Source of the DNA: Clostridiaceae bacterium
GTDB taxonomy: Bacteria > Bacillota > Clostridia > Peptostreptococcales > Tindalliaceae
Direction: 5' to 3'
DNA: 64,000 nucleotides
NCBI GenBank assembly: GCA_024635995.1
Contig: JAGXHW010000006.1
Coordinates: forward strand, 120,063 to 184,062
This document shows, in pieces, positions 22,401 to 32,483 of the stretch. The notes beneath the pieces were generated by a model that had not been told where the DNA came from, did not search any database, and saw nothing but the letters and a program-made list of their open reading frames with translations. Numbering within the stretch: position 1 is the stretch's first letter; the number at the start of each line of letters is the position of its first letter. Made by a program: the position numbers and the translations under genes.

Positions 22401-22987
22401 AAAATAATGTCATTAAGTCGACAAAGATTTTCTTCCGTTTTAACCATTTTTTTCTCTGCTTCTTCTTTTCTTGTACGAAATTTTACTATTCCTGCTGCTT
22501 CATCAAATAAGAATCTTCTTTCTTCGCCTTTTTGGCTGAGCAATTCATCAATTCTACCCTGGCCTATAATTGAGTATCCTTCTTTCCCAATACCCGTATC
22601 CATCAGCAATTCCTTAACATCTTTCAATCTACATCGAGTGTTGTTCAATAAATATTCACTTTCACCAGACCTAAACACTCTTCGCGTTATGGCCACCTCA
22701 TGATAAGGTACCGGGAGTTCTCCTGATTTGTTATCGAATACGATGGTTACCTCAGCCAAACCTTGTGGTTTTTTTCGGTCGGTTCCAGAAAATATGATGT
22801 CTTCCATTTTATGACCACGTAAACTTCGAGCGCTCTGTTCTCCGAGAACCCAACGTATAGCATCAGCAACATTACTCTTGCCACAGCCATTGGGACCTAC
22901 TACAGCTGTGATACCTTTATTGAAATTCATTTCAGAACGTTGTGCAAATGACTTAAACCCTTTCATTTCCAGTTTTGATAAGTGCAC
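19403..22987 (-). CDS. smc: Chromosome segregation protein SMC
   Basis: N-terminal GPNGCGKSN Walker A, long coiled coils, hinge, C-terminal [39 protein letters not shown]. Confidence 0.98.
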   Translation of the reverse strand: [1194 protein letters not shown]

Positions 22988-23029
22988 TATGTTCCCTCCT
23001 GCAATTTAATGGATGTACTTAGAACAGAT

Positions 23030-23743
23030 TTATTGGTTGGACATATTTGATATTGCGAACTTTGCAGCATTCTGCTCAGCCTCTTTTTTATTTTTTCCAT
23101 CGCCAAAACCAATTACTTTTTCTCCTATTCGAACTTCAACAAAAAATATTTTGTTGTGATCAGGACCTTCTTCACGAACCACTATATATTCAATTTTATC
23201 TTGTGTATTACTCTGTAAAATTTCCTGTAGTTTCGTTTTATAGTCTGACATCAACTCTCCATTTACAGCAAGGTCAATTAAATCCATAAAATTATCTATG
23301 ACAAAGTTTCTGGCTTGATCAAACCCTCCATCTAAATAGATGGCCGCTATCAAAGATTCAAGACAATCTGCTAATATTGAATCCCTGTCTCTTCCACCGC
23401 TGGCTTCTTCGCCTCTCCCTAGTAATAAATACTTGCCTATGTGAATGCGTCTGGCTTTTAATGCCAGTGATGACTCACATACCACATTAGCTCTTACTTT
23501 TGTAAGTTCACCTTCGGGAAGCTGGCTGTATTTGTCAAAAATATAATGGCTAACGATCAGACTTAACACTGAGTCACCCAAAAACTCTAACCGCTCATTG
23601 TCCAGCATTTTTTTATGGCGCCATTCATTCGCGAAAGAACTGTGGGTCATGGCTTCAAGCAATGTTATCTGATTTTTGAACCGATAGCCAATTTGATCTT
23701 CCAAAGCCATACACTGCTTAGCCCATTTATCTATCTCTCTCAT
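23030..23743 (-). CDS. rnc: Ribonuclease III
   Basis: NERLEFLGDSVL; C-terminal dsRBD. Confidence 0.97.
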   Translation of the reverse strand: MREIDKWAKQCMALEDQIGYRFKNQITLLEAMTHSSFANEWRHKKMLDNERLEFLGDSVLSLIVSHYIFDKYSQLPEGELTKVRANVVCESSLALKARRIHIGKYLLLGRGEEASGGRDRDSILADCLESLIAAIYLDGGFDQARNFVIDNFMDLIDLAVNGELMSDYKTKLQEILQSNTQDKIEYIVVREEGPDHNKIFFVEVRIGEKVIGFGDGKNKKEAEQNAAKFAISNMSNQ

Positions 23744-24753
23744 AAAGAACCCTCCTCCTGAGGTTCTTCAGTGGCTGGCAAATGTTTAATAATATGGCTG
23801 ACCAACTGATTATCGTGCGATCGCTTGGCTTGTTTAACAGCATTTGTAATAGCTAATGCATTTGAACTGCCATGAGCTTTAATGACCAAACCATTAACAC
23901 CCAAAAAAGGTACTCCTCCATGTTCTGCATAGTCAAATTGCTTTTTAAATGATTTAAGCCCTGATTTTACTAAAATTGCACCCAATTTCCTGATGGTTGT
24001 ACTCATTAATTCTTTTTTTAATGTACTGCCAAAAGTCTGTGCAACACCTTCATACAGCTTAAGAATGATATTGCCGGTAAATCCATCACATACAACAACA
24101 TCCGCTACCCCTTCTGGAATATCCCGCGCTTCAATGTTACCTGAAAATCCAATGTCTGCGTTTTTCAATAATTTATACGTTTCTTTAGTGAGCTCGTTTC
24201 CTTTTTCTTCCTCTATTCCCACGTTAACCAAAAAAATGGTAGGTTGTTCGATGTTATGCATTGTCTGCATAAAGCTTTTACCCATTCGAGCAAAGTCAAG
24301 CAAATGCTGAGGCTTACAGTCCGCATTGGCGCCGGCGTCGATCAGTAATGAAATGCCTCTTGGTGTAGGAAAAGGAACTGCCAATGCGGGTCGGCTAATC
24401 CCTTTAATTCTCCCAAGAATGAAAAGTCCACCAGCAAGTAGGGCACCTGTATTGCCTGCTGAAATCACAGCATCTGCTTCACCTTCCTTCACCATGCGGA
24501 AAGCAACTGACATGGATGAATCTTTTTTCCTTCGCAAAGCGATTGACGGCTTATCGTGGTTTTCGATCACTTCTGAACAATGAACCACCGTGAGACCATT
24601 CACTTTACCATACTTGGCTAATTGTTCATTTATGGTGCTTTCAACACCTGTTAATACAACCTCAACGCCTAAGCTATTAACAGCATCCACGGCTCCCTTA
24701 ACTGTCACCTCAGGCCCATAATCACCACCCATTGCATCGATCACAACTTTCAT
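23740..24753 (-). CDS. plsX: Phosphate acyltransferase PlsX
   Basis: MKVVIDAMGGDYGPEVTVKGAVDA; SD AGGAGG. The ORF-track start at 24843 lies inside fapR. Confidence 0.96.
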   Translation of the reverse strand: MKVVIDAMGGDYGPEVTVKGAVDAVNSLGVEVVLTGVESTINEQLAKYGKVNGLTVVHCSEVIENHDKPSIALRRKKDSSMSVAFRMVKEGEADAVISAGNTGALLAGGLFILGRIKGISRPALAVPFPTPRGISLLIDAGANADCKPQHLLDFARMGKSFMQTMHNIEQPTIFLVNVGIEEEKGNELTKETYKLLKNADIGFSGNIEARDIPEGVADVVVCDGFTGNIILKLYEGVAQTFGSTLKKELMSTTIRKLGAILVKSGLKSFKKQFDYAEHGGVPFLGVNGLVIKAHGSSNALAITNAVKQAKRSHDNQLVSHIIKHLPATEEPQEEGSL

Positions 24754-24754
24754 G

Positions 24755-25342
24755 CTAATCCTCCTTTTCCTTGTCCAGCGTAACAAGAATGAATTTTCCT
24801 CTAAACACTTGGTTTTGTTTAGTATGAATCTTAACATGTACAAAATGCTTATTACCTCTTACGCGTACAACTTCAGCCTTAGCAACTAACTTATCACCAG
24901 CTTCAACTGGATGAAGGTATTTAATATTAGAAACACCCGTCAAAGCAACATTTGCATCAATCACTGCCATGGCAAGGGTTTCTGCCTGAGAATATATGTG
25001 GTGACCCATCACCATTTTTGTTTTTTTAAAAGCCATTTCCTGTGATGTTTCCACAATCGATATTCCATTTTTCCCCAATTCCAAGTCGATTAGTTCACCA
25101 ATGATCTCTGCCCCAGACATACTTCTTACTTTCGCATAGTTTTCTGATGCTGCAAAGCGCATTCTTTCTCTCAGTTCAGGAATTCCCAGTTCCAATCTGT
25201 CAAGTCTTATGGTTTGGATGCTAACATTAAAACGAACGGCTAAATCCTCATCAGTTAGAAAAGGATCCAGTTTCATAACTTTACTTAATTCATTTTGGCG
25301 ATCTCTTTTAGACATCTTATCTTGTCTTTGAACTGGCTTCAT
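24755..25342 (-). CDS. fapR: Fatty acid biosynthesis transcriptional regulator FapR
   Basis: N-terminal HTH ([33 protein letters not shown]) plus hot-dog thioesterase-like domain; next to plsX. Confidence 0.95.
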   Translation of the reverse strand: MKPVQRQDKMSKRDRQNELSKVMKLDPFLTDEDLAVRFNVSIQTIRLDRLELGIPELRERMRFAASENYAKVRSMSGAEIIGELIDLELGKNGISIVETSQEMAFKKTKMVMGHHIYSQAETLAMAVIDANVALTGVSNIKYLHPVEAGDKLVAKAEVVRVRGNKHFVHVKIHTKQNQVFRGKFILVTLDKEKED

Positions 25343-25362
25343 TGTCATCACCTCTAATTACT

Positions 25363-25381
25363 ATTAGTACCTGATACTAAT
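25363..25381. promoter_or_regulatory. FapR operator
   Basis: ATTAGTACCTGATACTAAT, a palindrome matching the known FapR box, overlapping the predicted start of the fapR transcript. Confidence 0.93.
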
Positions 25382-25384
25382 CCC

Positions 25385-25413
25385 AGTATACTAGAGAACT
25401 CTGTCATAAACAA
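25385..25413 (-). promoter_or_regulatory. Promoter of fapR-plsX operon
   Basis: Minus strand TTGTTT-17 bp-TATACT immediately upstream of the FapR box. Confidence 0.65.
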
Positions 25414-25451
25414 GGTACGCTTTGAATTCACAATCTCACATAGTTATCGGC

Positions 25452-25484
25452 AGAAAAAAACAGCATGCCATTGGCAATGCTGTT
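25452..25484 (-). terminator. Terminator after rpmF
   Basis: Minus strand AAACAGCATTGCCAATGGCATGCTGTTTTTTC. Confidence 0.8.
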
Positions 25485-25491
25485 TATCTTC

Positions 25492-25671
25492 TTATTTAAC
25501 GTCGATAACTTCTTTACCCTTGTAGAAACCACAACCTGTACAAACTCTGTGTGAAACTTTAGGTTCATGACACTGTGGGCATTCTGAGGTGGAAGGAGCG
25601 GTATATTTTGAGTTTGCTGCTCTTCTCATATCCCGATCAGATTTACCTGTTTTACGCTTTGGTACTGGCAT
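25492..25671 (-). CDS. rpmF: 50S ribosomal protein L32
   Basis: [59 protein letters not shown]; 59 aa, below the ORF-track cutoff. Confidence 0.97.
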   Translation of the reverse strand: MPVPKRKTGKSDRDMRRAANSKYTAPSTSECPQCHEPKVSHRVCTGCGFYKGKEVIDVK

Positions 25672-25683
25672 GACTACACCTCC

Positions 25684-26217
25684 TTATTCCTTTGCTTTCT
25701 GAAACCATTCACTCAGTTGAGCCAACCTTGGATCCAATTCGTCTTCTTCAGCAACAGCATGGTCGCACGAACATGATTCAACATTAAGATTGCGTCCACA
25801 ACGGGTACATATGCCAGCACAATCCTCCCGACAAACAGTTTTATAAGGCAAATTGACTAACAGCTGTTCTCTTGAATACGCCAGTAAGTCAATGTGATGC
25901 CTTTCATAAAAGAAAACATTCTCGTCCTGCTCAATCTGGTTTTCTTTCGATACTGGCAATAGTTCGTCAAACGTTTTAATCGACAGCGGTTTCGAGACTT
26001 CTTTTAAACATCTTGCACAATGAGTGGTAATGCTGACGTTAATCTCCACTTCCAGAAAAAATTCATCACTGATTCGTTTGGCAGATCCAGAAACTTTCAC
26101 AGGTTCTTTGAATTCAATGATTTCTCCGTAATAATCAATTTCCATTTCTTCAAATTCAAATGAAATATCTATCACATCAGTCTCATTTTTAAGGAGAGCC
26201 GTCAGGTCAAGTTTCAT
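25684..26217 (-). CDS. DUF177/YceD family protein
   Basis: C-terminal VCREDCAGICTRCGRNLN...DPRLAQL; located upstream of rpmF. Confidence 0.92.
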   Translation of the reverse strand: MKLDLTALLKNETDVIDISFEFEEMEIDYYGEIIEFKEPVKVSGSAKRISDEFFLEVEINVSITTHCARCLKEVSKPLSIKTFDELLPVSKENQIEQDENVFFYERHHIDLLAYSREQLLVNLPYKTVCREDCAGICTRCGRNLNVESCSCDHAVAEEDELDPRLAQLSEWFQKAKE

Positions 26218-26294
26218 ACATACCACCTCTATTTCCAATAGAAGAAATTATATGTTTCCGGAGAAGATTTGTCAAGCTAAACTTATCCGATACA

Positions 26295-27491
26295 TTATGA
26301 AATCAGAGATTTTGTTTCTCTGGCTATCATTAACTCTTCATTTGTGGGCATTAAGACTATTTTAACCGTTGAATCGTCAGTGCTGATGATTGATTCTTTA
26401 CCTCTTACTCCCTTGTTCTTTTTTTCATCAATTGTTGCACCCATAAAAGACAAGGTTTTGCAGATCTCACTTCGAGCTAAATCTGAGTTTTCTCCAAGCC
26501 CTGCTGTAAATACGATAGCATCCAGTCCACCCATTTCAGCAGCATAAGCACCGATATACTTGGTTACTTTTTTGTAAAAAACTTGCAAGGCAACTTTTGC
26601 TCTTTCATTACCTGCTTCAGCGGCTTCTTCTATATCCCTGAAATCACTGCTTACTCCGGATATCCCTAATACGCCTGACTTTTTATTCATAATATTGTTC
26701 ATTTCATTGATGTCGATATTTTCCTTCTCCATTACGAAGGAAATAATCGCCGGATCGATATCTCCGCAACGAGTACCCATGACCAACCCTTCCAACGGCG
26801 TAAAACCCATGGTCGTATCAACAGACTGACCATACATCACTGCAGTCATACTAGCCCCGTTGCCTAAATGACAAGTAACAAGTTTTAACTCTTCAATAGG
26901 TTTTCCTAACAATTCAGCTGTTTTTAATGCAACATATTTATGAGATGTACCGTGAAAACCATAACGTCTTATTCTATAAGTTTCGTATAGCTCATACGGT
27001 AGTGCATATAAGTAGGAAGACTTTGGCATGGTTTGATGAAATGCTGTATCAAATACACCCACCATTGGGACATCTGACAAAATTTCCTGACATGCGTATA
27101 TGCCCATTAAATTGGGAGGATTATGTAACGGAGCAAGGTCAGAACATTCTTCCAGAGCATCAATAACATCCTGGTCAATCATGACTGAACCGGAAAATTT
27201 TTCACCGGCATGAACAACCCTGTGCCCAACAGCATTAATTTCGTCCAAGTTCTTTAGAACTCCATGATTATCATCAACTAAAGCATCCAGAACCACCTTG
27301 ATCGCATCTTTGTGGTTGTTCAAAGGAGTGTTAATAACATGTTTATCCTGTCCAGCCGGTTCATGTTTTACAAAAGAACCATCAATTCCAATTCTTTCAG
27401 CAATTCCTTTAGCCAAAACCGTTTCATTTTCCATGTTAATAAGTTGATACTTAAGAGATGAGCTTCCACAATTCAAAACGAGTACTTTCAT
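26295..27491 (-). CDS. ackA: Acetate kinase
   Basis: [50 protein letters not shown]. Confidence 0.98.
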   Translation of the reverse strand: MKVLVLNCGSSSLKYQLINMENETVLAKGIAERIGIDGSFVKHEPAGQDKHVINTPLNNHKDAIKVVLDALVDDNHGVLKNLDEINAVGHRVVHAGEKFSGSVMIDQDVIDALEECSDLAPLHNPPNLMGIYACQEILSDVPMVGVFDTAFHQTMPKSSYLYALPYELYETYRIRRYGFHGTSHKYVALKTAELLGKPIEELKLVTCHLGNGASMTAVMYGQSVDTTMGFTPLEGLVMGTRCGDIDPAIISFVMEKENIDINEMNNIMNKKSGVLGISGVSSDFRDIEEAAEAGNERAKVALQVFYKKVTKYIGAYAAEMGGLDAIVFTAGLGENSDLARSEICKTLSFMGATIDEKKNKGVRGKESIISTDDSTVKIVLMPTNEELMIARETKSLIS

Positions 27492-27670
27492 TTTAACCCT
27501 CCTGTGATTTGTATAGGATTGATTTTCTTTCACTTGCATGCTAACATGACAATCATAATAAACTTTTAACAATTTTTCAAGTGTTGTCGACGATATCGTT
27601 TAATTATTATCTGTTCTGCTATATAAATTATAAATTTTGTAAAAATCTTAATAAGGAGGTGCATGCAACG

Positions 27671-28945
27671 ATGAAGCTTTTAGGTTTGATTACTGAATAC
27701 AACCCATTTCATAACGGCCATTATCATCATTTAAATGAATCTAAAATTATCAGCGGCGCCAGCCATTCAGTGGCTATTATGAGCGGTCACTTCACACAGC
27801 GAGGTGAACCGGGATTGATCGATAAATGGACACGTGCCACCATGGCAGTTTCATGTGGTGTTGATCTTGTTCTCGAACTACCCACCATTTATGCATGTTC
27901 AAGTGCAGATTTTTTTGCTCGAGGCAGTATATTATTATTACAGCAGTTAGGCTGCATAACAGATTTGTGTTTTGGGTCCGAATCCGGAACTCTTAATGAA
28001 ATTGACAAAATCAGCGACATACTGGCCAACCCGTCTCCCTTATATCACCATCAACTAAAAGCAACTCTTAATAGAGGTTCATCATATCCTGCAGCTCAGG
28101 AGGCAGCTGTTAAAGCTGTTTTAAAAGACAAATCCAACCAAACAGAAAGCGTTATCGAAAATGTATTTAATCTGCCAAATAATGTGCTTGGTATCGCATA
28201 TTTAAAACACCTGAAAATAGTAAACAGCTCCATTCATGTTCACACAATAAAAAGAATCGGAGCTGATTATCATGACATTAATACAAATAATAGAATTAGC
28301 AGTGCTTCAGGTATTCGTCATCAAATACAAATAACTGGTGAACCGGATCTAATCAATAAAAACATGCCAGACAGCGCTCACCGCATCATGCTTAACGGAT
28401 TTAATCAGGGAAGAGGTCCTGTTTTTATGTCAGATTTTGAACAGGTCATCATTACCTTGTTGAAACGCGCATCACAAAATGATTTTCTGGAACTCCCTCA
28501 TGTGACAGAAGGGATTGATAACAGAATGTTGTCCTGTAGAACCTCTACCTCTTCCATAGAAGATTTTATTGCCTGTGTCAAAAACAAGCGTGTCCCCTAT
28601 TCAAGAATTCAACGAATGCTAACCCACTTATTGCTAGGTATCAGGACTCCATTTGCTCAGCAATGGTACAGTGAACAAAAACCTCCTTATGCCCGCATAT
28701 TGGCATTTAACGATCGTGGCAGGGACATCATTCGATTGTGTAAAAAAACATCTTCAATTCCTTTGATAAACAAACCAGCCCATTTTAAGCCCGATAATCA
28801 AAGGATAAAAGAACTATTAGCGTTAGACTATCGCGCAGGTAGATTGTATGGAAATGCACTTCAAAACAATCAATTCAGAAATTCAGATCCTGACTTGATT
28901 ATGAGCCCAGTCTATATCAGCCAAGATAAACATCGGTTATTATAG
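27671..28945 (+). CDS. tmcAL: tRNA(Met) cytidine acetate ligase
   Basis: MKLLGLITEYNPFHNGHYHHLNESK; MSGHFTQRGEP; SD AAGGAGGTG. Divergent from ackA. Confidence 0.92.
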   Translation: MKLLGLITEYNPFHNGHYHHLNESKIISGASHSVAIMSGHFTQRGEPGLIDKWTRATMAVSCGVDLVLELPTIYACSSADFFARGSILLLQQLGCITDLCFGSESGTLNEIDKISDILANPSPLYHHQLKATLNRGSSYPAAQEAAVKAVLKDKSNQTESVIENVFNLPNNVLGIAYLKHLKIVNSSIHVHTIKRIGADYHDINTNNRISSASGIRHQIQITGEPDLINKNMPDSAHRIMLNGFNQGRGPVFMSDFEQVIITLLKRASQNDFLELPHVTEGIDNRMLSCRTSTSSIEDFIACVKNKRVPYSRIQRMLTHLLLGIRTPFAQQWYSEQKPPYARILAFNDRGRDIIRLCKKTSSIPLINKPAHFKPDNQRIKELLALDYRAGRLYGNALQNNQFRNSDPDLIMSPVYISQDKHRLL

Positions 28946-28949
28946 TGTT

Positions 28950-29411
28950 CTATTGTTGATTGCCCCGGTTCATTTGTTTTAGTTCTCTTCTGTTTTCTTC
29001 AATGGTACCTAGCATTTCTTTTAGTGTACCACCTGCTTGCTCAAGAAGTTCATCCGTATATTCTCTTGCGCTAATACGCATGTCCTTGGCACCTTGCTGC
29101 GCCTGTAATATGATGTCTTCTGCTTTTTTTCGAGCCATTTGAACTATTTCATCTTCATCCACAAGCTCATCGGCATGTTTTTTTGCTTCTTGAATTATTT
29201 GCTCCCCTTCCTGCTGAGCTTCGGATAATATTCGTTGTCTCTCTTCCTTAATCCATAGTGCCTGTTTCATTTCATCTGGTAAATGGATCCTGATTTCTTT
29301 GATAATTTCCAATAATTCTCCCTGGTCTACCATTACTTTGCTGACAAAAGGAATCGTAGAGCCGCTTTCGATTATGTCTTCTAGCTCTTCCAGCAACTGC
29401 AGCACATCCAT
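28950..29411 (-). CDS. Coiled-coil protein resembling ATP synthase b/DivIVA-like segments, adjacent to coaD
   Basis: Long charged helix with AQQEGEQIIQEAKKHADELV repeats; no precise family. Confidence 0.6.
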   Translation of the reverse strand: MDVLQLLEELEDIIESGSTIPFVSKVMVDQGELLEIIKEIRIHLPDEMKQALWIKEERQRILSEAQQEGEQIIQEAKKHADELVDEDEIVQMARKKAEDIILQAQQGAKDMRISAREYTDELLEQAGGTLKEMLGTIEENRRELKQMNRGNQQ

Positions 29412-29433
29412 ATGTTTCCCTCCCTGTCACAAT

Positions 29434-29916
29434 TTATTTATGTTGAAATTTCTTAATCAAAGCTTCTTCAACTGGACCTGGAACCAGTCCTTTAATGCAC
29501 CCTTCCAACCTGGCCACTTCTTTAACAAGACTTGAACTGAGGAATGAATTCTTACTTTGTGTCATTAAAAAAATGGTTTCAACATTAGTATTGAGCTTTC
29601 TATTCATCAGTGCCATCTGGAACTCATACTCAAAGTCAGAAACAGCTCGTAAGCCCTTAATAATCACTTGTGCATTTTGTTCGTTTGCAAAATTGACCAA
29701 CAACCCTGAATACGTTGTAACAAAAACATTTGGAAACTCTTCAGTCACAGTTTCTATCATCTTTACCCGCTCTTCTAAAGAGAATAAGGGTGATTTTGAG
29801 AGGTTTGGTAAGACGGTGACCAGTACCTCGTTACACAGCGTAGATGCCCTTTGGATAATGTCAATATGTCCGTTGGTAATAGGGTCAAAACTACCTGGGT
29901 ATAGCGCTTTTATCAT
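29434..29916 (-). CDS. coaD: Phosphopantetheine adenylyltransferase
   Basis: MIKALYPGSFDPITNGHIDIIQRA. Confidence 0.97.
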   Translation of the reverse strand: MIKALYPGSFDPITNGHIDIIQRASTLCNEVLVTVLPNLSKSPLFSLEERVKMIETVTEEFPNVFVTTYSGLLVNFANEQNAQVIIKGLRAVSDFEYEFQMALMNRKLNTNVETIFLMTQSKNSFLSSSLVKEVARLEGCIKGLVPGPVEEALIKKFQHK

Positions 29917-29919
29917 CCT

Positions 29920-30486
29920 TTACTCCTCCCTTCGCCTAAAGTAAGCAACTCCTGTCGAACCGTATTTTTTTGTTGATGTGCGTTGAAGACACCCAACGTC
30001 CAAAGGTAGTATTTCTTTGAGACTGTGTTCGACAATTATGAGACCTTCAGTAGCGAGAATTTCTGCATGTCCAAGTTTTTCCAGCGTTTTTTGTACAAAA
30101 CCCAGATTGTATGGTGGGTCCATGAAAATCAAATCAAATTTCACATCTTGGTCTGAAAATGTGTCTATGGCAACATTAACATCCGAGCATATTAGAACAG
30201 CTTCATGAAGTATCTTTGTTTTAACCAGATTCGTTTTTATAAGGTCCATTTGTTTTGGTGAACTATCAACAAAATATGCCTGTTTAGCATACCTGGATAA
30301 CGCCTCAATTCCCAAAGTCCCTGCCCCCGCAAATAAATCAAGAACTGTTGCTTCCGCTATATATTGTTGAATTGAATTGAAGACAGCTTCTTTAACCCGA
30401 TCTGTTGTAGGGCGTACATCCCTTCCCAATGGTGATGCTAAACGATGGCCTCTCGCTTTTCCGCCAATAACCCTCATACTAACCAC
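29920..30486 (-). CDS. rsmD: 16S rRNA (guanine966-N2)-methyltransferase
   Basis: MRVIGGKARGHRLASPLGRDVRPTTDRVKEAVFNSIQ; DPPYN. Confidence 0.95.
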   Translation of the reverse strand: MVSMRVIGGKARGHRLASPLGRDVRPTTDRVKEAVFNSIQQYIAEATVLDLFAGAGTLGIEALSRYAKQAYFVDSSPKQMDLIKTNLVKTKILHEAVLICSDVNVAIDTFSDQDVKFDLIFMDPPYNLGFVQKTLEKLGHAEILATEGLIIVEHSLKEILPLDVGCLQRTSTKKYGSTGVAYFRRREE

Positions 30487-30491
30487 CTCTT

Positions 30492-32108
30492 TTATTCGAG
30501 TGAAATGATATAATAGTAAAGAGGTTGTCCACCGTAGTAAACTTCGACTTCCAAATCAGGATATAATCCTGCAACTGTTTCCTCCACCCGATTGGCCTCT
30601 AATTCGTTGATACCTTCTCCATAATAAACTGTAAGAATTTCATCGTCATCAACAATCATTGATTTAATCATTTCTAATGTTACTTCAGTGGTGTTCTCTC
30701 CTGATGCTATAATTTCTTTATCTGCCAATCCGATGATTGAGCCTTTGCTAATGACATGACCATTCATTTCTGTGTCACGAACAGCATAGGTTATTTGACC
30801 TGTTCTCACAACACTAATGGCTTCCGTCATGGAATCCTGGTTGTCTTTTACAGTCGCATCAGGATTAAAGGCCAACACTGAAGAAATTCCTTGCGGCACC
30901 GTTTTTGATGGGATGACGATAATATCCTTGCCACTTAAATTTTTGGCTTGGTTCGCTGCCATTATGATATTACTGTTGTTAGGCATTATAAAAATATGTT
31001 TTGCATTAATTCTATTAATGGCATTCATAAAATCTTCTGTACTGGGGTTCATGGTCTGCCCCCCCTGGATCACTACATCAACTGTAAAATCTTGAAAGAT
31101 TTTAGATATGCCTTCTCCCATGGCTACAGCAATCATTCCATATTCTTTTTCCTGGTTTTCAACATTTACTGGATGAATTTGGTTCTCTTCAAATACTTCA
31201 TGTCTGTGCTGAAATCTCATATTGTCGATTTTGATATCGCTTAAATGGCCAATTTCCATAGCCTTTTCCATCACTTCGCCAGGATGGTTTGTGTGAATGT
31301 GTACTTTTATCACTTGACCATTACCGACAACAAGCATTGAATCACCAAAATCCTCAATGTCTTTTTTATATCCATCGAGCTTTGCTTCAGGCCCGCGAAT
31401 AATAAATTCCGTGCAATAGCCAAATTCCAGTGATTCATCACTGGCTATTTTAGCCACTACCGGTTTCGTGTAGATCTCCTCTGAAACAATGGTTTTTCCA
31501 GTTAACGCATTATAGGCACCTTCAAGAATGGACACCAACCCCTTACCACCCGAATCAACAACACCTGCATCCTTTAAGACTTTTAAAAGATCCGGTGTTC
31601 TTTCAAGGGATAAATTTGCTTCAGCAATTATCTGATATAAGAAATGATCGTGGTCAGAGATTGTCTCGGCAAGCACTATTGCTTTTTCTGCACTTTCTCT
31701 GGCTACTGTCAAAATTGTCCCTTCTGTGGGCTTCATGACAGCTTTATAAGCAGTGTCTGATGCGGCTTTCATGGCAGAAGCCAAGTCTTTTGTTGATAAT
31801 TCTTTTTTACCCGCAATCCCTTTTGCAAATCCTCTGAATAGTTGTGATAATATAACGCCAGAATTGCCTCGGGCACCCATAAGCGAACCATTAGCAGCCA
31901 TTTCAAGAATATTATCCAAATTGTCATCTGCCTTGTTGGCCTCACGAACTGCAGCTTCCATTGTTAAAGACATATTAGTACCAGTGTCACCATCCGGTAC
32001 AGGAAAAACATTTAGGGCATTGATAACTTCCTGCTGGTCCTTGAGACTTTGTCTGGCAGCCGCAAGCATTTTTTTCAGCATAATGCCATCGATGATCTCT
32101 TTATTCAA
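30492..32108 (-). CDS. fakA: DAK2-domain fatty acid kinase subunit (YloV/FakA-like)
   Basis: VFPVPDGDTGTNMSLT; GARGNSGVILSQLFRG. Confidence 0.9.
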   Translation of the reverse strand: MNKEIIDGIMLKKMLAAARQSLKDQQEVINALNVFPVPDGDTGTNMSLTMEAAVREANKADDNLDNILEMAANGSLMGARGNSGVILSQLFRGFAKGIAGKKELSTKDLASAMKAASDTAYKAVMKPTEGTILTVARESAEKAIVLAETISDHDHFLYQIIAEANLSLERTPDLLKVLKDAGVVDSGGKGLVSILEGAYNALTGKTIVSEEIYTKPVVAKIASDESLEFGYCTEFIIRGPEAKLDGYKKDIEDFGDSMLVVGNGQVIKVHIHTNHPGEVMEKAMEIGHLSDIKIDNMRFQHRHEVFEENQIHPVNVENQEKEYGMIAVAMGEGISKIFQDFTVDVVIQGGQTMNPSTEDFMNAINRINAKHIFIMPNNSNIIMAANQAKNLSGKDIIVIPSKTVPQGISSVLAFNPDATVKDNQDSMTEAISVVRTGQITYAVRDTEMNGHVISKGSIIGLADKEIIASGENTTEVTLEMIKSMIVDDDEILTVYYGEGINELEANRVEETVAGLYPDLEVEVYYGGQPLYYYIISLE

Positions 32109-32126
32109 AGGGGCTACCTCCTCTAA

Positions 32127-32483
32127 TTACTTTTGTACACGCACGCCCTGAACATTGACATTCACTTTGTTTACTGTCATACCAGTTAAGTTCTCAATAC
32201 TATACTTAACTTTTTCAACAATATTATTAGCCACTACAGAAATTCTTGTTCCAAACTCTACTATCACATAAAGATCAATAGAGATAACATTATCATTTGT
32301 CTGAACTCTAACACCTTTACTGGATTGTTCCCTTCGAAGAAGCTCTACCAATCCACCAGCAGATGATCTAGTCACCATACCAACTACACCATAACACTCC
32401 ATGGAAGATAAACCAGCTATGGAAGCAAGAACATGATCGTCAATAATTGTTGTACCATACTGATTAGTCAGTTTGCCAGGCAT
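32127..32483 (-). CDS. Asp23/Gls24 family envelope stress response protein
   Basis: MPGKLTNQYGTTIIDDHVLASIAGLSSMECYGVVGM...; located upstream of the DAK protein. Confidence 0.92.
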   Translation of the reverse strand: MPGKLTNQYGTTIIDDHVLASIAGLSSMECYGVVGMVTRSSAGGLVELLRREQSSKGVRVQTNDNVISIDLYVIVEFGTRISVVANNIVEKVKYSIENLTGMTVNKVNVNVQGVRVQK

